From contig VMEE01000087.1 of the NCBI GenBank assembly GCA_009910795.1, positions 21,585 through 85,584 of the forward strand: a DNA stretch of 64,000 nucleotides, given 5' to 3'. Positions within the stretch are counted from its first letter, which is position 1. Every line of letters begins with the position of its first letter. Source of the DNA: Dehalobacter sp. CP. Lineage in GTDB: Bacteria > Bacillota_B > Desulfitobacteriia > Desulfitobacteriales > Syntrophobotulaceae. Shown here piece after piece: positions 31,992 to 40,177 of this stretch. The notes beneath the pieces were generated by a model. That model worked only from the letters and a program-made list of their open reading frames with translations, was not told the DNA's origin and did not search any database. Position numbers and translations under genes: made by a program.

Positions 31992-32807
31992 ATGTCCAAT
32001 CCAGATTATCCAAACATTTTTGATGCCCATGCCCATATTTTTCCGCAGAAAGTAGCTCCCAGGGCAGTCGATTCCATCTTGTCCTTCTACGACGAACTTA
32101 TTCAAGATATGGAGCCTGGAAAAGGAACCGCCTCCGATCTGATCGCTTCCGGCGCAGGCGTCGGGATCAACCGCTTTTTGATTTCCTCGACCGCTACGAG
32201 AACAGAACAAGTCGAGTCAATCAACGATTTCATTGCCAGTGTTTGCACCGATTCGCGGTTCGTCGGCTTCGGCACCATGCATCCTGAATTTCCTAATCCT
32301 CAACTGGAAATCGAGCGGGTACTTTCACTCGGTTTAAAAGGTTTAAAGCTTCACCCGGATTTTCAGGAATATAACATTGACGATCCATCTTTATTTCCTA
32401 TATACGAGGCAGCAGAAGGCAAATTGCCTATCCTTTTTCATGTCGGAGATACGCGCACGGATTACTCCAATCCGCACAGACTTGCCCACATTCTGAAAAT
32501 GTTTCCCGATTTGGTGGTCATTGCAGCCCATCTGGGCGGCTGGAGTCTGTGGGATGATTTTGACCACAGCCTGTTTGAGCGAAATGTCTACATCGACACG
32601 TCCAGCTCTCTGATGTTAATAGAAAAAGAAACAGCTGTTGATATTATTCGCTCCCATGGCATTGATAAAGTACTGTTTGGCACGGATTACCCAATGTGGT
32701 CACCCGAAGCCGAACTTGAGCGTTTCCTATCACTTGGCCTGACGAAAGAGGAAAACCAGAAAATCCTCTGGGAAAACGGCAGAAAACTGTTTGGCCTGCA
32801 GCTGTAA
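31992..32807 (+). CDS. Amidohydrolase family 2 protein
   Basis: A 271-residue TIM-barrel metal hydrolase of the amidohydrolase-2 family (as in ACMSD and related decarboxylases/hydrolases). Metal-site elements: HAH (H13, H15) at the start, FHVGD and AAHLGG in mid-protein, and GTDYPM near the C-terminus. An AGAGG site precedes the ATG. It diverges from rpmG. The substrate cannot be read from the sequence; the short length and lack of a signal peptide indicate a cytoplasmic enzyme. It differs from the larger homologue at 44.1 kb. Confidence 0.85.
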   Translation: MSNPDYPNIFDAHAHIFPQKVAPRAVDSILSFYDELIQDMEPGKGTASDLIASGAGVGINRFLISSTATRTEQVESINDFIASVCTDSRFVGFGTMHPEFPNPQLEIERVLSLGLKGLKLHPDFQEYNIDDPSLFPIYEAAEGKLPILFHVGDTRTDYSNPHRLAHILKMFPDLVVIAAHLGGWSLWDDFDHSLFERNVYIDTSSSLMLIEKETAVDIIRSHGIDKVLFGTDYPMWSPEAELERFLSLGLTKEENQKILWENGRKLFGLQL

Positions 32808-32847
32808 ACCCTACAATACTATGAAATCAAGCTGCATCTAGTCTTCT

Positions 32848-33933
32848 TCAGACACTCATTTCCGTCTCCAGATTCAGCAGCCGGGAGGATTCCTTCGCAA
32901 ACCAGCGAATGCTGTAGGTGACAACAGACAATTCAATCAGCGCATGATAGTAAAAGCTTGTCGAGGGTGTATTCTCCTGCCATTCATTCAGAATAGCGTG
33001 CAGTTTGCTCCAGACACGCAATTCGGGAAACTGAGCTGCCTCTTCCCCCTTGACTTTTTTCTGAAGCTGCAGATTGTAGCTTGTCGCACTGAACATCACA
33101 TTGTGCAGCATTTCAAAAACATGCTCAAATTCAGGACTAACCGCCGGATCATTGGCTTCCTCCCGGCGGGTTTTTCGTTCTGCGGCAAGAAAAAGCAAGT
33201 CCTGTGATCTTTGCCAGAGGCCCCGGCTGTAATTTAAATATTCCTTATATAATGGTTTACGGGCCTTGGGGTCTTTCTTGTTTTTACCGAACCACAAGAC
33301 GTTCCACTCTTTGCGGTATAAATCATACAAATTCTCAGCTTCTTGAAACAAGCTGTTGAATTCCGCTTTATTTTTATGCATTTCTTCTTCCGAAGCCAGA
33401 TTCAGGTACAGATACCGGTTCACTGCATCGACAAACATCCGGACAGCAAAATTATTTAGTTCAATCAATTTATCCTCAAGCACTTTTTGGTAACGCGGAG
33501 GTGCGATCGTCAAATTGATCACATTTGCAGTCACCATACCAATCAGGATAGCCAGTGACCGTGAAACCGCGTGGGACAAAAACTGCTCCTGCGGTGAAGC
33601 CAGGATAAAAATGGCCGAGATCACTGCAAGAACGATCTGATTCGGCACTTTGATCACTTTGGTGAAAATAATAATCAGGATAATCGTTGCAAGTGCCATA
33701 CTCAGAAACTGCAGCGGTATGGCCAGTCCGATCGCCACAGCCACAATAATTGCAATGATGTTTACTATAATTTCTTCCAGCGCATTTCGAAAACTTCTGC
33801 CGAGAGATTGCTGCATACAGACCACTGCCGATGTCGCAGCAAACAAAGACGGCTCAATATCCAAAAGGATACAGATATAAACACTGACCGCCACAGCGAG
33901 ACCTGTCTTTAACGTCCTGGCTCCGATATTCAT
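32848..33933 (-). CDS. Aromatic acid exporter family (FUSC/DUF939-like) membrane protein
   Basis: This 361-residue protein has about five or six hydrophobic helices in the first 150 residues (for example IIAIIVAVAIGLAIPLQFLS). A hydrophilic, helical cytoplasmic half follows (about 155-361). That layout, with the start NIGARTLKTGLAVAVSVYIC, fits the ArAE_1/DUF939 group of putative aromatic-acid exporters. Transport of aromatic acids is known only for distant relatives. Convergent with the amidohydrolase at 31,992, with only 40 bp between stops. Confidence 0.8.
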   Translation of the reverse strand: MNIGARTLKTGLAVAVSVYICILLDIEPSLFAATSAVVCMQQSLGRSFRNALEEIIVNIIAIIVAVAIGLAIPLQFLSMALATIILIIIFTKVIKVPNQIVLAVISAIFILASPQEQFLSHAVSRSLAILIGMVTANVINLTIAPPRYQKVLEDKLIELNNFAVRMFVDAVNRYLYLNLASEEEMHKNKAEFNSLFQEAENLYDLYRKEWNVLWFGKNKKDPKARKPLYKEYLNYSRGLWQRSQDLLFLAAERKTRREEANDPAVSPEFEHVFEMLHNVMFSATSYNLQLQKKVKGEEAAQFPELRVWSKLHAILNEWQENTPSTSFYYHALIELSVVTYSIRWFAKESSRLLNLETEMSV

Positions 33934-34066
33934 TCCACAGCTCCTTAAGGTTTATTCTTTATGTTTATTGTCTTATGATAACACAACCCATCCCGAATAA
34001 TAAACCCGCACTCCAAACACTTCTTTTTTCTCTGAAGCATACAGTATGAAAAAGGAAGTGTGTTTC

Positions 34067-35347
34067 TTGAAAATTCATGTTGTGAGCTCAGGACAGAGCA
34101 TCTATTCGATTGCTCGCAAATACGGGGTCTCACCCCAGAAAATGATTGCAGATAATGAACTGACCAATCCAAACCAGCTAGTTGTCGGGCAGACGCTGGT
34201 CATTCTGGAAAGTAGTGGAACACATACGGTTGCCGCCGGTGAGTCTCTTTATCTGATTGCCCAAAAACACGGAGTAACTGTGAATGCTTTACTCGCCACC
34301 AATCCTCGGATAACAGATCCGAGCCGTATCTATGCCGGTCAGACTATTGCCATTCCGGCAGCGGCTGCCAGCTATGGAACGATAGAAGTGAACGGGTATG
34401 CCTTTCCGAATATTAACAGAGACATTCTCCGAAAAAGTCTTCGCCATCTTACATATCTTAGTATCTTCAGTTATCAGGTCAACGCGGATGGCACCCTGAA
34501 TACGATTCCGGATGAACCGCTGATTCAGGCAGCGAGAGAAGCCCGGACAGCTCCACTAATGGTCATTACGAATATCCAGCAAGGTGGAAGCTTCAACAGT
34601 ACGCTGGCCAGATCCATCCTGACAAATCAGACTGCTCAGAATACTTTAATCAGTCAGGTTATCAGAACGCTGAGAGAAAAAAACTATTACGGCCTCGATA
34701 TTGATTTTGAATATATCTATCCATCCGACCGGGAAAACTATAACAACTTTCTCCGAAGGATCGTTAATACGCTCCGCCCTTTAGGCTATCCTGTGACGAC
34801 AGCTCTCGCTCCTAAGCTGACTGCCGATCAAAAAGGTCTGCTATACGAAGCCCATGACTATCCTGTTCACGGGGCTCTGGCCAACCACGTCATCCTAATG
34901 ACCTATGAATGGGGTTACACCTACAGCCCACCCAAAGCAGTCGCTCCTGTAAATGAAGTGCGCAAAGTATTGACCTATGCGGTGTCGGCTATTCCGAGAC
35001 AAAAAATCTTTATGGGTATCCCCAATTATGGCTATGACTGGACCCTTCCATACGTTTCCGGTACTGCCGCCAGAACAGTCTCCAACAGCGGGGCGGTAGA
35101 TCTGGCCAGAACTGAAAAGACAGCAATCCAGTATGATTCAACAGCGCAGTCTCCGTATTTCACCTACTACGACGATGCCGGCAAAAAGCACGAAGTATGG
35201 TTTGAAGATGCCCGAAGCATCTATGCCAAACTGACCCTGGCCAAAGAATTTCGGGTCGGGGGCATAAGCTACTGGACGATCGGAAGATATTTTCCCCAGA
35301 ATTGGCTGGTTTTAAGGTCTTTATACAATATAAAAAAACTGCTTTAA
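34067..35347 (+). CDS. LysM-GH18 spore cortex/germination protein (YaaH/SleL-like)
   Basis: About 426 residues: two N-terminal LysM peptidoglycan-binding repeats (about 2-45 and 50-95), then a GH18 domain with catalytic motif GLDIDFEY (the DxxDxDxE-type site). Homologues YaaH/SleL of Bacillus are spore-coat N-acetylglucosaminidases acting on cortex fragments. A TTG start is preferred because AAGGAAG lies 8 bases upstream; an ATG 21 bp upstream (34046) lacks a site. No signal peptide, as usual for coat-delivered enzymes. Confidence 0.88.
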   Translation: MKIHVVSSGQSIYSIARKYGVSPQKMIADNELTNPNQLVVGQTLVILESSGTHTVAAGESLYLIAQKHGVTVNALLATNPRITDPSRIYAGQTIAIPAAAASYGTIEVNGYAFPNINRDILRKSLRHLTYLSIFSYQVNADGTLNTIPDEPLIQAAREARTAPLMVITNIQQGGSFNSTLARSILTNQTAQNTLISQVIRTLREKNYYGLDIDFEYIYPSDRENYNNFLRRIVNTLRPLGYPVTTALAPKLTADQKGLLYEAHDYPVHGALANHVILMTYEWGYTYSPPKAVAPVNEVRKVLTYAVSAIPRQKIFMGIPNYGYDWTLPYVSGTAARTVSNSGAVDLARTEKTAIQYDSTAQSPYFTYYDDAGKKHEVWFEDARSIYAKLTLAKEFRVGGISYWTIGRYFPQNWLVLRSLYNIKKLL

Positions 35348-35434
35348 AATTTTATGGTATAAGACTTGTTCACTCCTCAAACAATATACTTGCAACAATT
35401 TTTTTAAGTGCAGACCAAAGGAGGAACAGTATTT

Positions 35435-35662
35435 ATGAAACACAATCCGGATGACCGCAGAGATAATGCCGACAGAATCCAAAAAAACATTAATCACACC
35501 ATCCAGAATATGGAGCTTGCTGATGAAATGATTGCGAAAACTGATGATCCTAAAAGTAAGAAAGATCTGAAAGAAAAGAATGATCGAAGGCGTGATGCGC
35601 TAAACGGAATGAGGGTGGAAATCCGGGACGAAGCCTTGGATAAAAAAAGAGAGTATAAATGA
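35435..35662 (+). CDS. tlp: Small acid-soluble spore protein Tlp
   Basis: A 75-residue hydrophilic protein matching Tlp (thioredoxin-like, SASP family): NPDDRRDNADRIQKNINHTI and KEKNDRRRDALNGMRVEIRD. Tlp accumulates in the forespore. The ATG at 35435 follows AAAGGAGG; an earlier GTG is upstream of the site and rejected. It supports an endospore-forming host. Confidence 0.85.
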   Translation: MKHNPDDRRDNADRIQKNINHTIQNMELADEMIAKTDDPKSKKDLKEKNDRRRDALNGMRVEIRDEALDKKREYK

Positions 35663-35712
35663 TGCAAACAAAGATAGCAGCCAGGTAACTAATAGCCTGG
35701 CTCAGGTTACTG

Positions 35713-35751
35713 ACGAACCCCATGATAAAAAATCACGGGGTTCGTTTTTTT
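35713..35751 (+). terminator. Rho-independent terminator after tlp
   Basis: CGAACCCC (35714-35721) pairs with GGGGTTCG (35737-35744), extended inside by TGAT/ATCA, and is followed by seven T. A smaller AGCCAGG/CCTGGCT hairpin lies just upstream. Confidence 0.85.
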
Positions 35752-35792
35752 GCCACCAATAAAAAATCCTTATAATTAGAGATAGGTAGTCT

Positions 35793-35974
35793 TTGTCCCA
35801 AATCTCTAAATATAAGGAAATATCAAATGCAGGACAAGGATACTATGCAATTTACATTCCTGAAGACTCCAAACGCTGCCAATAGATATTGCTGATCTAT
35901 TGCTTGCTGAACTTGTAAGCCTTATCGGGAGCAAAACTTCTATTGATGCGGTAAGACATTATTTGGGGGAATAG
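35793..35974 (+). pseudogene. Degenerate short reading frame
   Basis: A 30-codon frame from a TTG at 35793 (SKYKEISNAGQGYYAIYIP) ends at 35885. A second frame then continues with a protein-like stretch (IADLLLAELVSLIGSKTS...VRHYLGE) to a stop at 35974. The two look like pieces of one small gene broken by a frameshift. The family is not recognised. The rest of 35,975-36,026 shows nothing. Confidence 0.35.
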
Positions 35975-36026
35975 CTCCATAAAAAACTACTATTTCACAA
36001 TCATATTATCAGTATCATGACCGGGG

Positions 36027-36128
36027 TTAACTTGATAAGTTTTGAACTTCACTGATTACAATCATGATGATGACAGCGGATATCAATAGGATAAATAATA
36101 AATCTCCCATACTTAATTTGCTTTTCAT
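36027..36128 (-). CDS. 33-residue membrane peptide overlapping rdhC
   Basis: The reverse strand encodes MKSKLSMGDLLFILLISAVI... of 33 residues ending VQNLSS. It has a basic N-terminus and one hydrophobic helix (about residues 9-26). Its ATG overlaps the rdhC stop as ATGA (36125-36128), and GAGG lies 7 bases upstream inside rdhC, so translational coupling is likely. It is the last gene of the rdh operon. No family is recognised; a membrane accessory or anchor peptide of the dehalogenase system is the simplest guess. Confidence 0.6.
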   Translation of the reverse strand: MKSKLSMGDLLFILLISAVIIMIVISEVQNLSS

Positions 36129-37354
36129 CCTTTGACCTCGATGTTTATTTCATTTGCAGAACCTACCTCTATTCCCGGAACCTTTTTTAGTTTTGCTTTC
36201 TCTAAAAATTTCATGATATATCTCCTGGAGCGTAATATGAGTTCATTGAGAATAAACCCCGGACAGAAGAATCTGCACCAGAATCTGCTGATAAAGAAGG
36301 AACTAAAAATAACGACTGGCAAGATAAGCCACTGGATACCGAACCCCTGCCGTCCAAACAAAGTAGCAAATGGCTCATACCCGGCAAAACTGGGTGACTT
36401 CGTCAGGAATGCCCCTATGAGTGCCAGGTAGATGAGGATATACCTTAATTTAGCCGCTTTGGCTTCGACTGCTTTATTGCCGCATTTGAATTTGCCGCCG
36501 CCTACTTTTGCCGTGATTTCCTGCAAAGCGCCAAACGGACAAAGCCAGAAACAGTAAACGTTCTTTCCTAATATAAAGGTAATAATAGGGATTCCAATTA
36601 AGAGGATATACCAAACGAGGTTCTCACGAATAGACGGAAAATTCCCCATGAAAAGTCCGGCAATATTGGCAAGCGAAATGGGTGTGTTGTATTGAAAACC
36701 AATGAAGACCAAACTGCCTATCAGGGCAATCCAACGTAGTTTTCTTTGTTTGAATGTAACGCCAATCACCATCAGGATAACCAACGCAATGACGGATATC
36801 TCCTTGGACCCGAACTTAAACGGTTCTTTCTCATCCTTCACATCCAGCCCAAACTGCTCTCTGGCTACTGCATGGCTTCCCTGGGAAATGGCCTTGGCAA
36901 TCCCCCGGGAAGAAAAAGTAGCGCCCGATATTCGGTCGATATCTTTGTTAATGGACAAAGGGGCCGTGATGTCTTTGCCGATGAATTTCTCCAGGTATTT
37001 CTGGTCGATGACCTTATCAATAAAGGATGGCGTATCCTTATGCGCTGCAATGACCGCCCCGACAATTTTCCCTTTGAGGTCTATCCCGGTCACCATTTTA
37101 ATCGGACCGCCATAAGCAACCGCTTGCTCGATTACGACATAGCCTATTTTTTCTTCCCTGCCGTTTTGATCTTTTGTTTGCCCTTCGTATATAACAGGGG
37201 AAGACGCAATCTTTTGAAAAGATTGCGCTTCCGGAAACACTTGATTCATAAACGGTATGATATCGTTATCTGTATGAGTCCAACTCAAACCTAACGTTAG
37301 GAAGAATATAACTGCTGCTGCAAACACAATGATTTTATTTGCTGTGTTTTTCAT
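36125..37354 (-). CDS. rdhC: RdhC: FMN-binding/NosR-like membrane protein
   Basis: A 409-residue membrane protein. An N-terminal helix (about 8-24) leads to an extracytoplasmic FMN-binding domain (about 50-165) with the flavinylation motif SGATFS (143-148; T146 the likely FMN-linked Thr). Several helices follow, with two polyferredoxin-like CxxxCP motifs (CFWLCP and CRFFCP). This is the layout of PceC/CprC, NosR-like proteins encoded with reductive dehalogenases and proposed to pass electrons from the quinone pool. It lies 36 bp after rdhB. Confidence 0.88.
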   Translation of the reverse strand: MKNTANKIIVFAAAVIFFLTLGLSWTHTDNDIIPFMNQVFPEAQSFQKIASSPVIYEGQTKDQNGREEKIGYVVIEQAVAYGGPIKMVTGIDLKGKIVGAVIAAHKDTPSFIDKVIDQKYLEKFIGKDITAPLSINKDIDRISGATFSSRGIAKAISQGSHAVAREQFGLDVKDEKEPFKFGSKEISVIALVILMVIGVTFKQRKLRWIALIGSLVFIGFQYNTPISLANIAGLFMGNFPSIRENLVWYILLIGIPIITFILGKNVYCFWLCPFGALQEITAKVGGGKFKCGNKAVEAKAAKLRYILIYLALIGAFLTKSPSFAGYEPFATLFGRQGFGIQWLILPVVIFSSFFISRFWCRFFCPGFILNELILRSRRYIMKFLEKAKLKKVPGIEVGSANEINIEVKG

Positions 37355-37390
37355 TCCTTACTCCTGTTAAAGGTCTGCCTTACCCTGATG

Positions 37391-37693
37391 TTATGCTGCT
37401 TCTACCTTATCAGCTTTCTTTTTTGAAGGCATCAAGGAGTCCAAGCGTACTATAAGGATAACTAAGACAAGAAGAATTGCTCCGAAGATTAACAGTCCCA
37501 TGCCGGCAGCCTGCATCTCACCTTCAGCTATGCTGCTGAAGATCCAAGCCTGGGTAAATGCTCCCCAGAGTGCGGAGGTCACAATTAAAATCAAGCGTGT
37601 AACAGACATTTTTCCTGCAGCCTTGAACTTGATATATCCAAACCATATGGATGATGCCGTGAGTGCACCCAGAAGAATCCAGAAGATAGTCAT
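37391..37693 (-). CDS. rdhB: RdhB: reductive dehalogenase membrane anchor
   Basis: A 100-residue protein with three hydrophobic helices (about 3-20, 32-52, 62-84) and a charged, lysine-rich C-terminus. Such small proteins (PceB/CprB) are always encoded with rdhA and are thought to hold the exported catalytic subunit at the outer face of the membrane. It starts 29 bp after rdhA. The assignment rests mainly on topology and position. Confidence 0.88.
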   Translation of the reverse strand: MTIFWILLGALTASSIWFGYIKFKAAGKMSVTRLILIVTSALWGAFTQAWIFSSIAEGEMQAAGMGLLIFGAILLVLVILIVRLDSLMPSKKKADKVEAA

Positions 37694-37722
37694 ATTATCT
37701 CTCCTCTTTTCATTACAATATT

Positions 37723-39030
37723 TTATTTTTCCCAGAAATTCTTTACTGCATCGGCCACTGTTACTTTTCCATATCCAAACAAATCATCAAAGAATCTTAA
37801 AATTGGCCGGGCTGGTGTCCTTGTCCCTAGTTTCGCCAAGTCATGGTGCCATTCATCCAGTTTGTTGTACGGGCATACTTTGATACAGATTCCACAGTCA
37901 GTTCCGGCAGCTGCCCATCCTTGTAAGCATTTTTCAGCATTGCACGCCCATTTTTTCACACCGCCATTTGTGGACTTCGTTGCAGCTTGAAAACTTGGTT
38001 CTTTATCATGGGATATCGCTTGCGGGGGACAAGCGTCAGCGCATTTCATACAGGTCGTGCAAAATTCCTTGACCCCAAAGGAAATTGGTTTATCGATAGC
38101 TAAAGGCAAATCGGTAAATATTTTGCATAACCGCACTCTCGGTCCAAATTCCGGAGTGATAAGAATTCCTATTCGGCTGAGTTCTCCCAGTCCGGCATGA
38201 ATCGCCAAAGGAACACTTATAGCGGTATCATTGCCGCAAGGTAAGGTTTTATAACCTAAGTTCCTCAGAAAATGAGAAAGTTTATTTACTGTTACACTCA
38301 TATTGGAATAAATATTGGTAGTTGCGGCACCTTCAAGCGCAGTCGGAGCAGCTTCCATACCTTGATAATCCATTTCCAGAGCCATAACAATAACATTTGT
38401 GGGTTTAAACGGAAGTTCATTGGGAACGCTATCCATTTTTTGCATATCAAAAACACGTGAAAATACCCATCGTTCGTCATATGGGGCTATTCCGACCAGA
38501 CTTGCGCCATAGAATTTTGCAGCTCTTTTTACTGCTTTACTTGCGGCTTCAGGGCTCTCAAATTTATAAACGTCAGGATTCACTTTTCCACCAATTTGGC
38601 TTTCTTTCCAATCGTATAATCCCTGACTGGCAAAACCCGGTGCATGATAACCATTGACTCCATCTTCAATGGCCTTGGCGCCATTAAACATGGCTACTTC
38701 GATTCTGCTATAGCCCTCCCCGGTGGGCATCGGTCCACCATGTGCCTTCGCAAATGACTCTGCGACGGCCGGATCTCCCATCATAGCGCGAAAAATCACT
38801 TGATCTTTTTGATCATACCTTTTGAAATCTGCGTTCATTTCAACTGGAAAAGTATCTTGTTGTACCGCCTCCGCAGCATTGGCTATGCTGCCGTCATAAC
38901 CTATTAAAGCTGCACCTGCTGCCCCAACCCCCATTCCTAATGAGGTCTTCAAAAAACCGCGCCTGCTAAGTTCTTTGGAGAAGGCCTTCTTCTCTTGGTT
39001 TTTTTCCTTTTTGTCATCATCTGGAATCAT
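37723..39030 (-). CDS. rdhA: RdhA: corrinoid/iron-sulfur reductive dehalogenase
   Basis: A 435-residue respiratory reductive dehalogenase. A Tat signal (SRRGFLK, R23-R24, then a hydrophobic Ala/Gly stretch to about 53) directs folded export. The core has the family segments VGIAPYDERW (179-188) and CGNDTAISVP. Two [4Fe-4S] sites follow: C324-x2-C327-x2-C330-x3-C334, and C368-x10-C379-x2-C382-x3-C386. It removes halogen from an organohalide as terminal electron acceptor. Length and motifs are nearer the CprA (ortho-chlorophenol) group than the longer PceA, but the substrate is not predictable. Confidence 0.93.
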   Translation of the reverse strand: MIPDDDKKEKNQEKKAFSKELSRRGFLKTSLGMGVGAAGAALIGYDGSIANAAEAVQQDTFPVEMNADFKRYDQKDQVIFRAMMGDPAVAESFAKAHGGPMPTGEGYSRIEVAMFNGAKAIEDGVNGYHAPGFASQGLYDWKESQIGGKVNPDVYKFESPEAASKAVKRAAKFYGASLVGIAPYDERWVFSRVFDMQKMDSVPNELPFKPTNVIVMALEMDYQGMEAAPTALEGAATTNIYSNMSVTVNKLSHFLRNLGYKTLPCGNDTAISVPLAIHAGLGELSRIGILITPEFGPRVRLCKIFTDLPLAIDKPISFGVKEFCTTCMKCADACPPQAISHDKEPSFQAATKSTNGGVKKWACNAEKCLQGWAAAGTDCGICIKVCPYNKLDEWHHDLAKLGTRTPARPILRFFDDLFGYGKVTVADAVKNFWEK

Positions 39031-39132
39031 ACTTTAACCCTCCTTAAATATTTGATCTGAAATTATCATAGAAAAAAAATAATATAATAAGAAGATTCCT
39101 ATGTAACTGATGTGAACTATGCAACATTAATA
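39031..39132 (-). promoter_or_regulatory. rdhA upstream region, possible promoter
   Basis: Minus-strand DNA between the tetR terminator and rdhA is very AT-rich. TTACAT followed 16 bp later by TATTAT is a weak promoter candidate. A half-match to the CprK dehalobox (TTAAT, then four bases, then CATAG instead of ATTAA) lies further upstream near 39,115-39,130. AAGGAGGG precedes the rdhA ATG. Evidence is weak. Confidence 0.3.
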
Positions 39133-39164
39133 TAAAAAAAATACAAGGGCGTATTACCCCTGTA
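39133..39164 (-). terminator. Terminator after tetR
   Basis: A seven-pair stem (39157-39163 with 39143-39149, one G-T pair) is followed on the minus strand by eight T. It separates tetR from the rdhA operon, implying that rdhA has its own promoter. Confidence 0.75.
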
Positions 39165-39244
39165 CTTCAATCAACTTCTTAACTCCCAATATATTCATTA
39201 CTCTTTTTATATTTGTTCGTTTTCTAAAGGGCATTTACATAAAC

Positions 39245-39820
39245 TTAAACTAAGATAATATCTAAAAATGAATTAATTAAACCAGTTGGATCATCAAATC
39301 CTTTCTCAGAATCTAAATGTCCTCCATAACTAAGTTCAATAAGACCAACAATAAATGCAGATACCATTGCTGTTAATTGTTTCCGTGACATACGAATCGT
39401 GCATTTTTGTTCTTGAGCTTTTCCCACACATTTTTCCATGATTCCATATACTTCAGCAGCTGAATTGCATAGGTTGGGATGTTGCTTCTTATTCCATGGT
39501 TTGTGGAACATCAATTGATAATGCTCTTGATTCCTTATGCCATAATCATAAAAATTATAAAAAATTGCAAAAACAAGTTTTCTAGGATCGCTTATTTCTC
39601 CAATTAATTCGTAGAAATTACTTTTTAACGTCTCAAAATTTTCAGTCACAATGGCTGCAAGTAAATCATCCTTATTTTTAAAATGTCTATAAACTGCACT
39701 TCTAGATAATTTCGTTTCTTTTCCAAGGTCACGCATACTAACTGAATCAATACCATTCGTATTAACCATATGTCTTGTGACATTAATCAGCTTTTGTTTT
39801 GTCTCATTACTGCTTCCCAT
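39245..39820 (-). CDS. TetR-family transcriptional regulator
   Basis: A 191-residue regulator with an N-terminal TetR helix-turn-helix (about 8-55: SVSMRDLGKETKLSRSAVYR, HFKNKDDLL) and a TetR_C_33-like ligand domain. It lies upstream of rdhA in the same direction but is separated by a terminator. A perfect palindrome sits in its own promoter, so negative autoregulation is likely. The ligand may be a halogenated aromatic, by position only. Confidence 0.9.
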   Translation of the reverse strand: MGSSNETKQKLINVTRHMVNTNGIDSVSMRDLGKETKLSRSAVYRHFKNKDDLLAAIVTENFETLKSNFYELIGEISDPRKLVFAIFYNFYDYGIRNQEHYQLMFHKPWNKKQHPNLCNSAAEVYGIMEKCVGKAQEQKCTIRMSRKQLTAMVSAFIVGLIELSYGGHLDSEKGFDDPTGLINSFLDIILV

Positions 39821-39849
39821 AATATCCTCTTCTATATGTATTTCTTATG

Positions 39850-39881
39850 ATTTTACAGTATTATGTTGACACCGTCAACAT
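39850..39881 (-). promoter_or_regulatory. tetR promoter with embedded operator
   Basis: Minus-strand -35 TTGACG (39873-39878), 17-bp spacer, -10 TAAAAT (39850-39855). A perfect palindrome ATGTTGAC-ACC-GTCAACAT (39863-39881) covers the -35 and half of the spacer, exactly where a repressor would block RNA polymerase. The nearby gene is a TetR regulator, the obvious binder. Confidence 0.7.
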
Positions 39882-39911
39882 TAAGAATTATACTTACGTT
39901 GCAGGATTAAG

Positions 39912-39925
39912 TTAGCATATGCTAA
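39912..39925. promoter_or_regulatory. 14-bp perfect palindrome
   Basis: TTAGCATATGCTAA lies in the 357-bp gap between the divergent tetR and CRP/FNR genes, 31 bp from the tetR operator. It differs in sequence from that operator and from the FNR/CprK consensus. It may be a second regulatory site. The rest of the gap to 40,177 shows no other gene. Confidence 0.4.
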
Positions 39926-40177
39926 TACCCAAGACAGGAATAGCTGATTCCGTATATGAGAATGCTAGATTAGCAGCCTATTGCCAAGCACACAGTTTTC
40001 TAGCGATTTTCCTCCTTTAATAAAATTTGTTTCTGACCACAGGAAGGTGTTACGTTAAGCCCAAAATACTCCAGTCCATATAAGAAGAAAAGATATTGGT
40101 CTAGTTCAATGCTAGATGGTTTTTGCGAACTTATATTGACATAACAGAAAAATCCTTTTGATAGGAGTATGATTTTT

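Noticed and set aside
39115..39132. A CprK dehalobox before rdhA
   Set aside because: Only the left half TTAAT is present; the right half does not match ATTAA, so it is not listed as a binding site.
40136..40163. TTGACA with 17-bp spacing to TGATAG before the CRP/FNR gene as a promoter
   Set aside because: The -10 would fall on the ribosome site, leaving transcription to begin at the start codon; the -10 is also poor.
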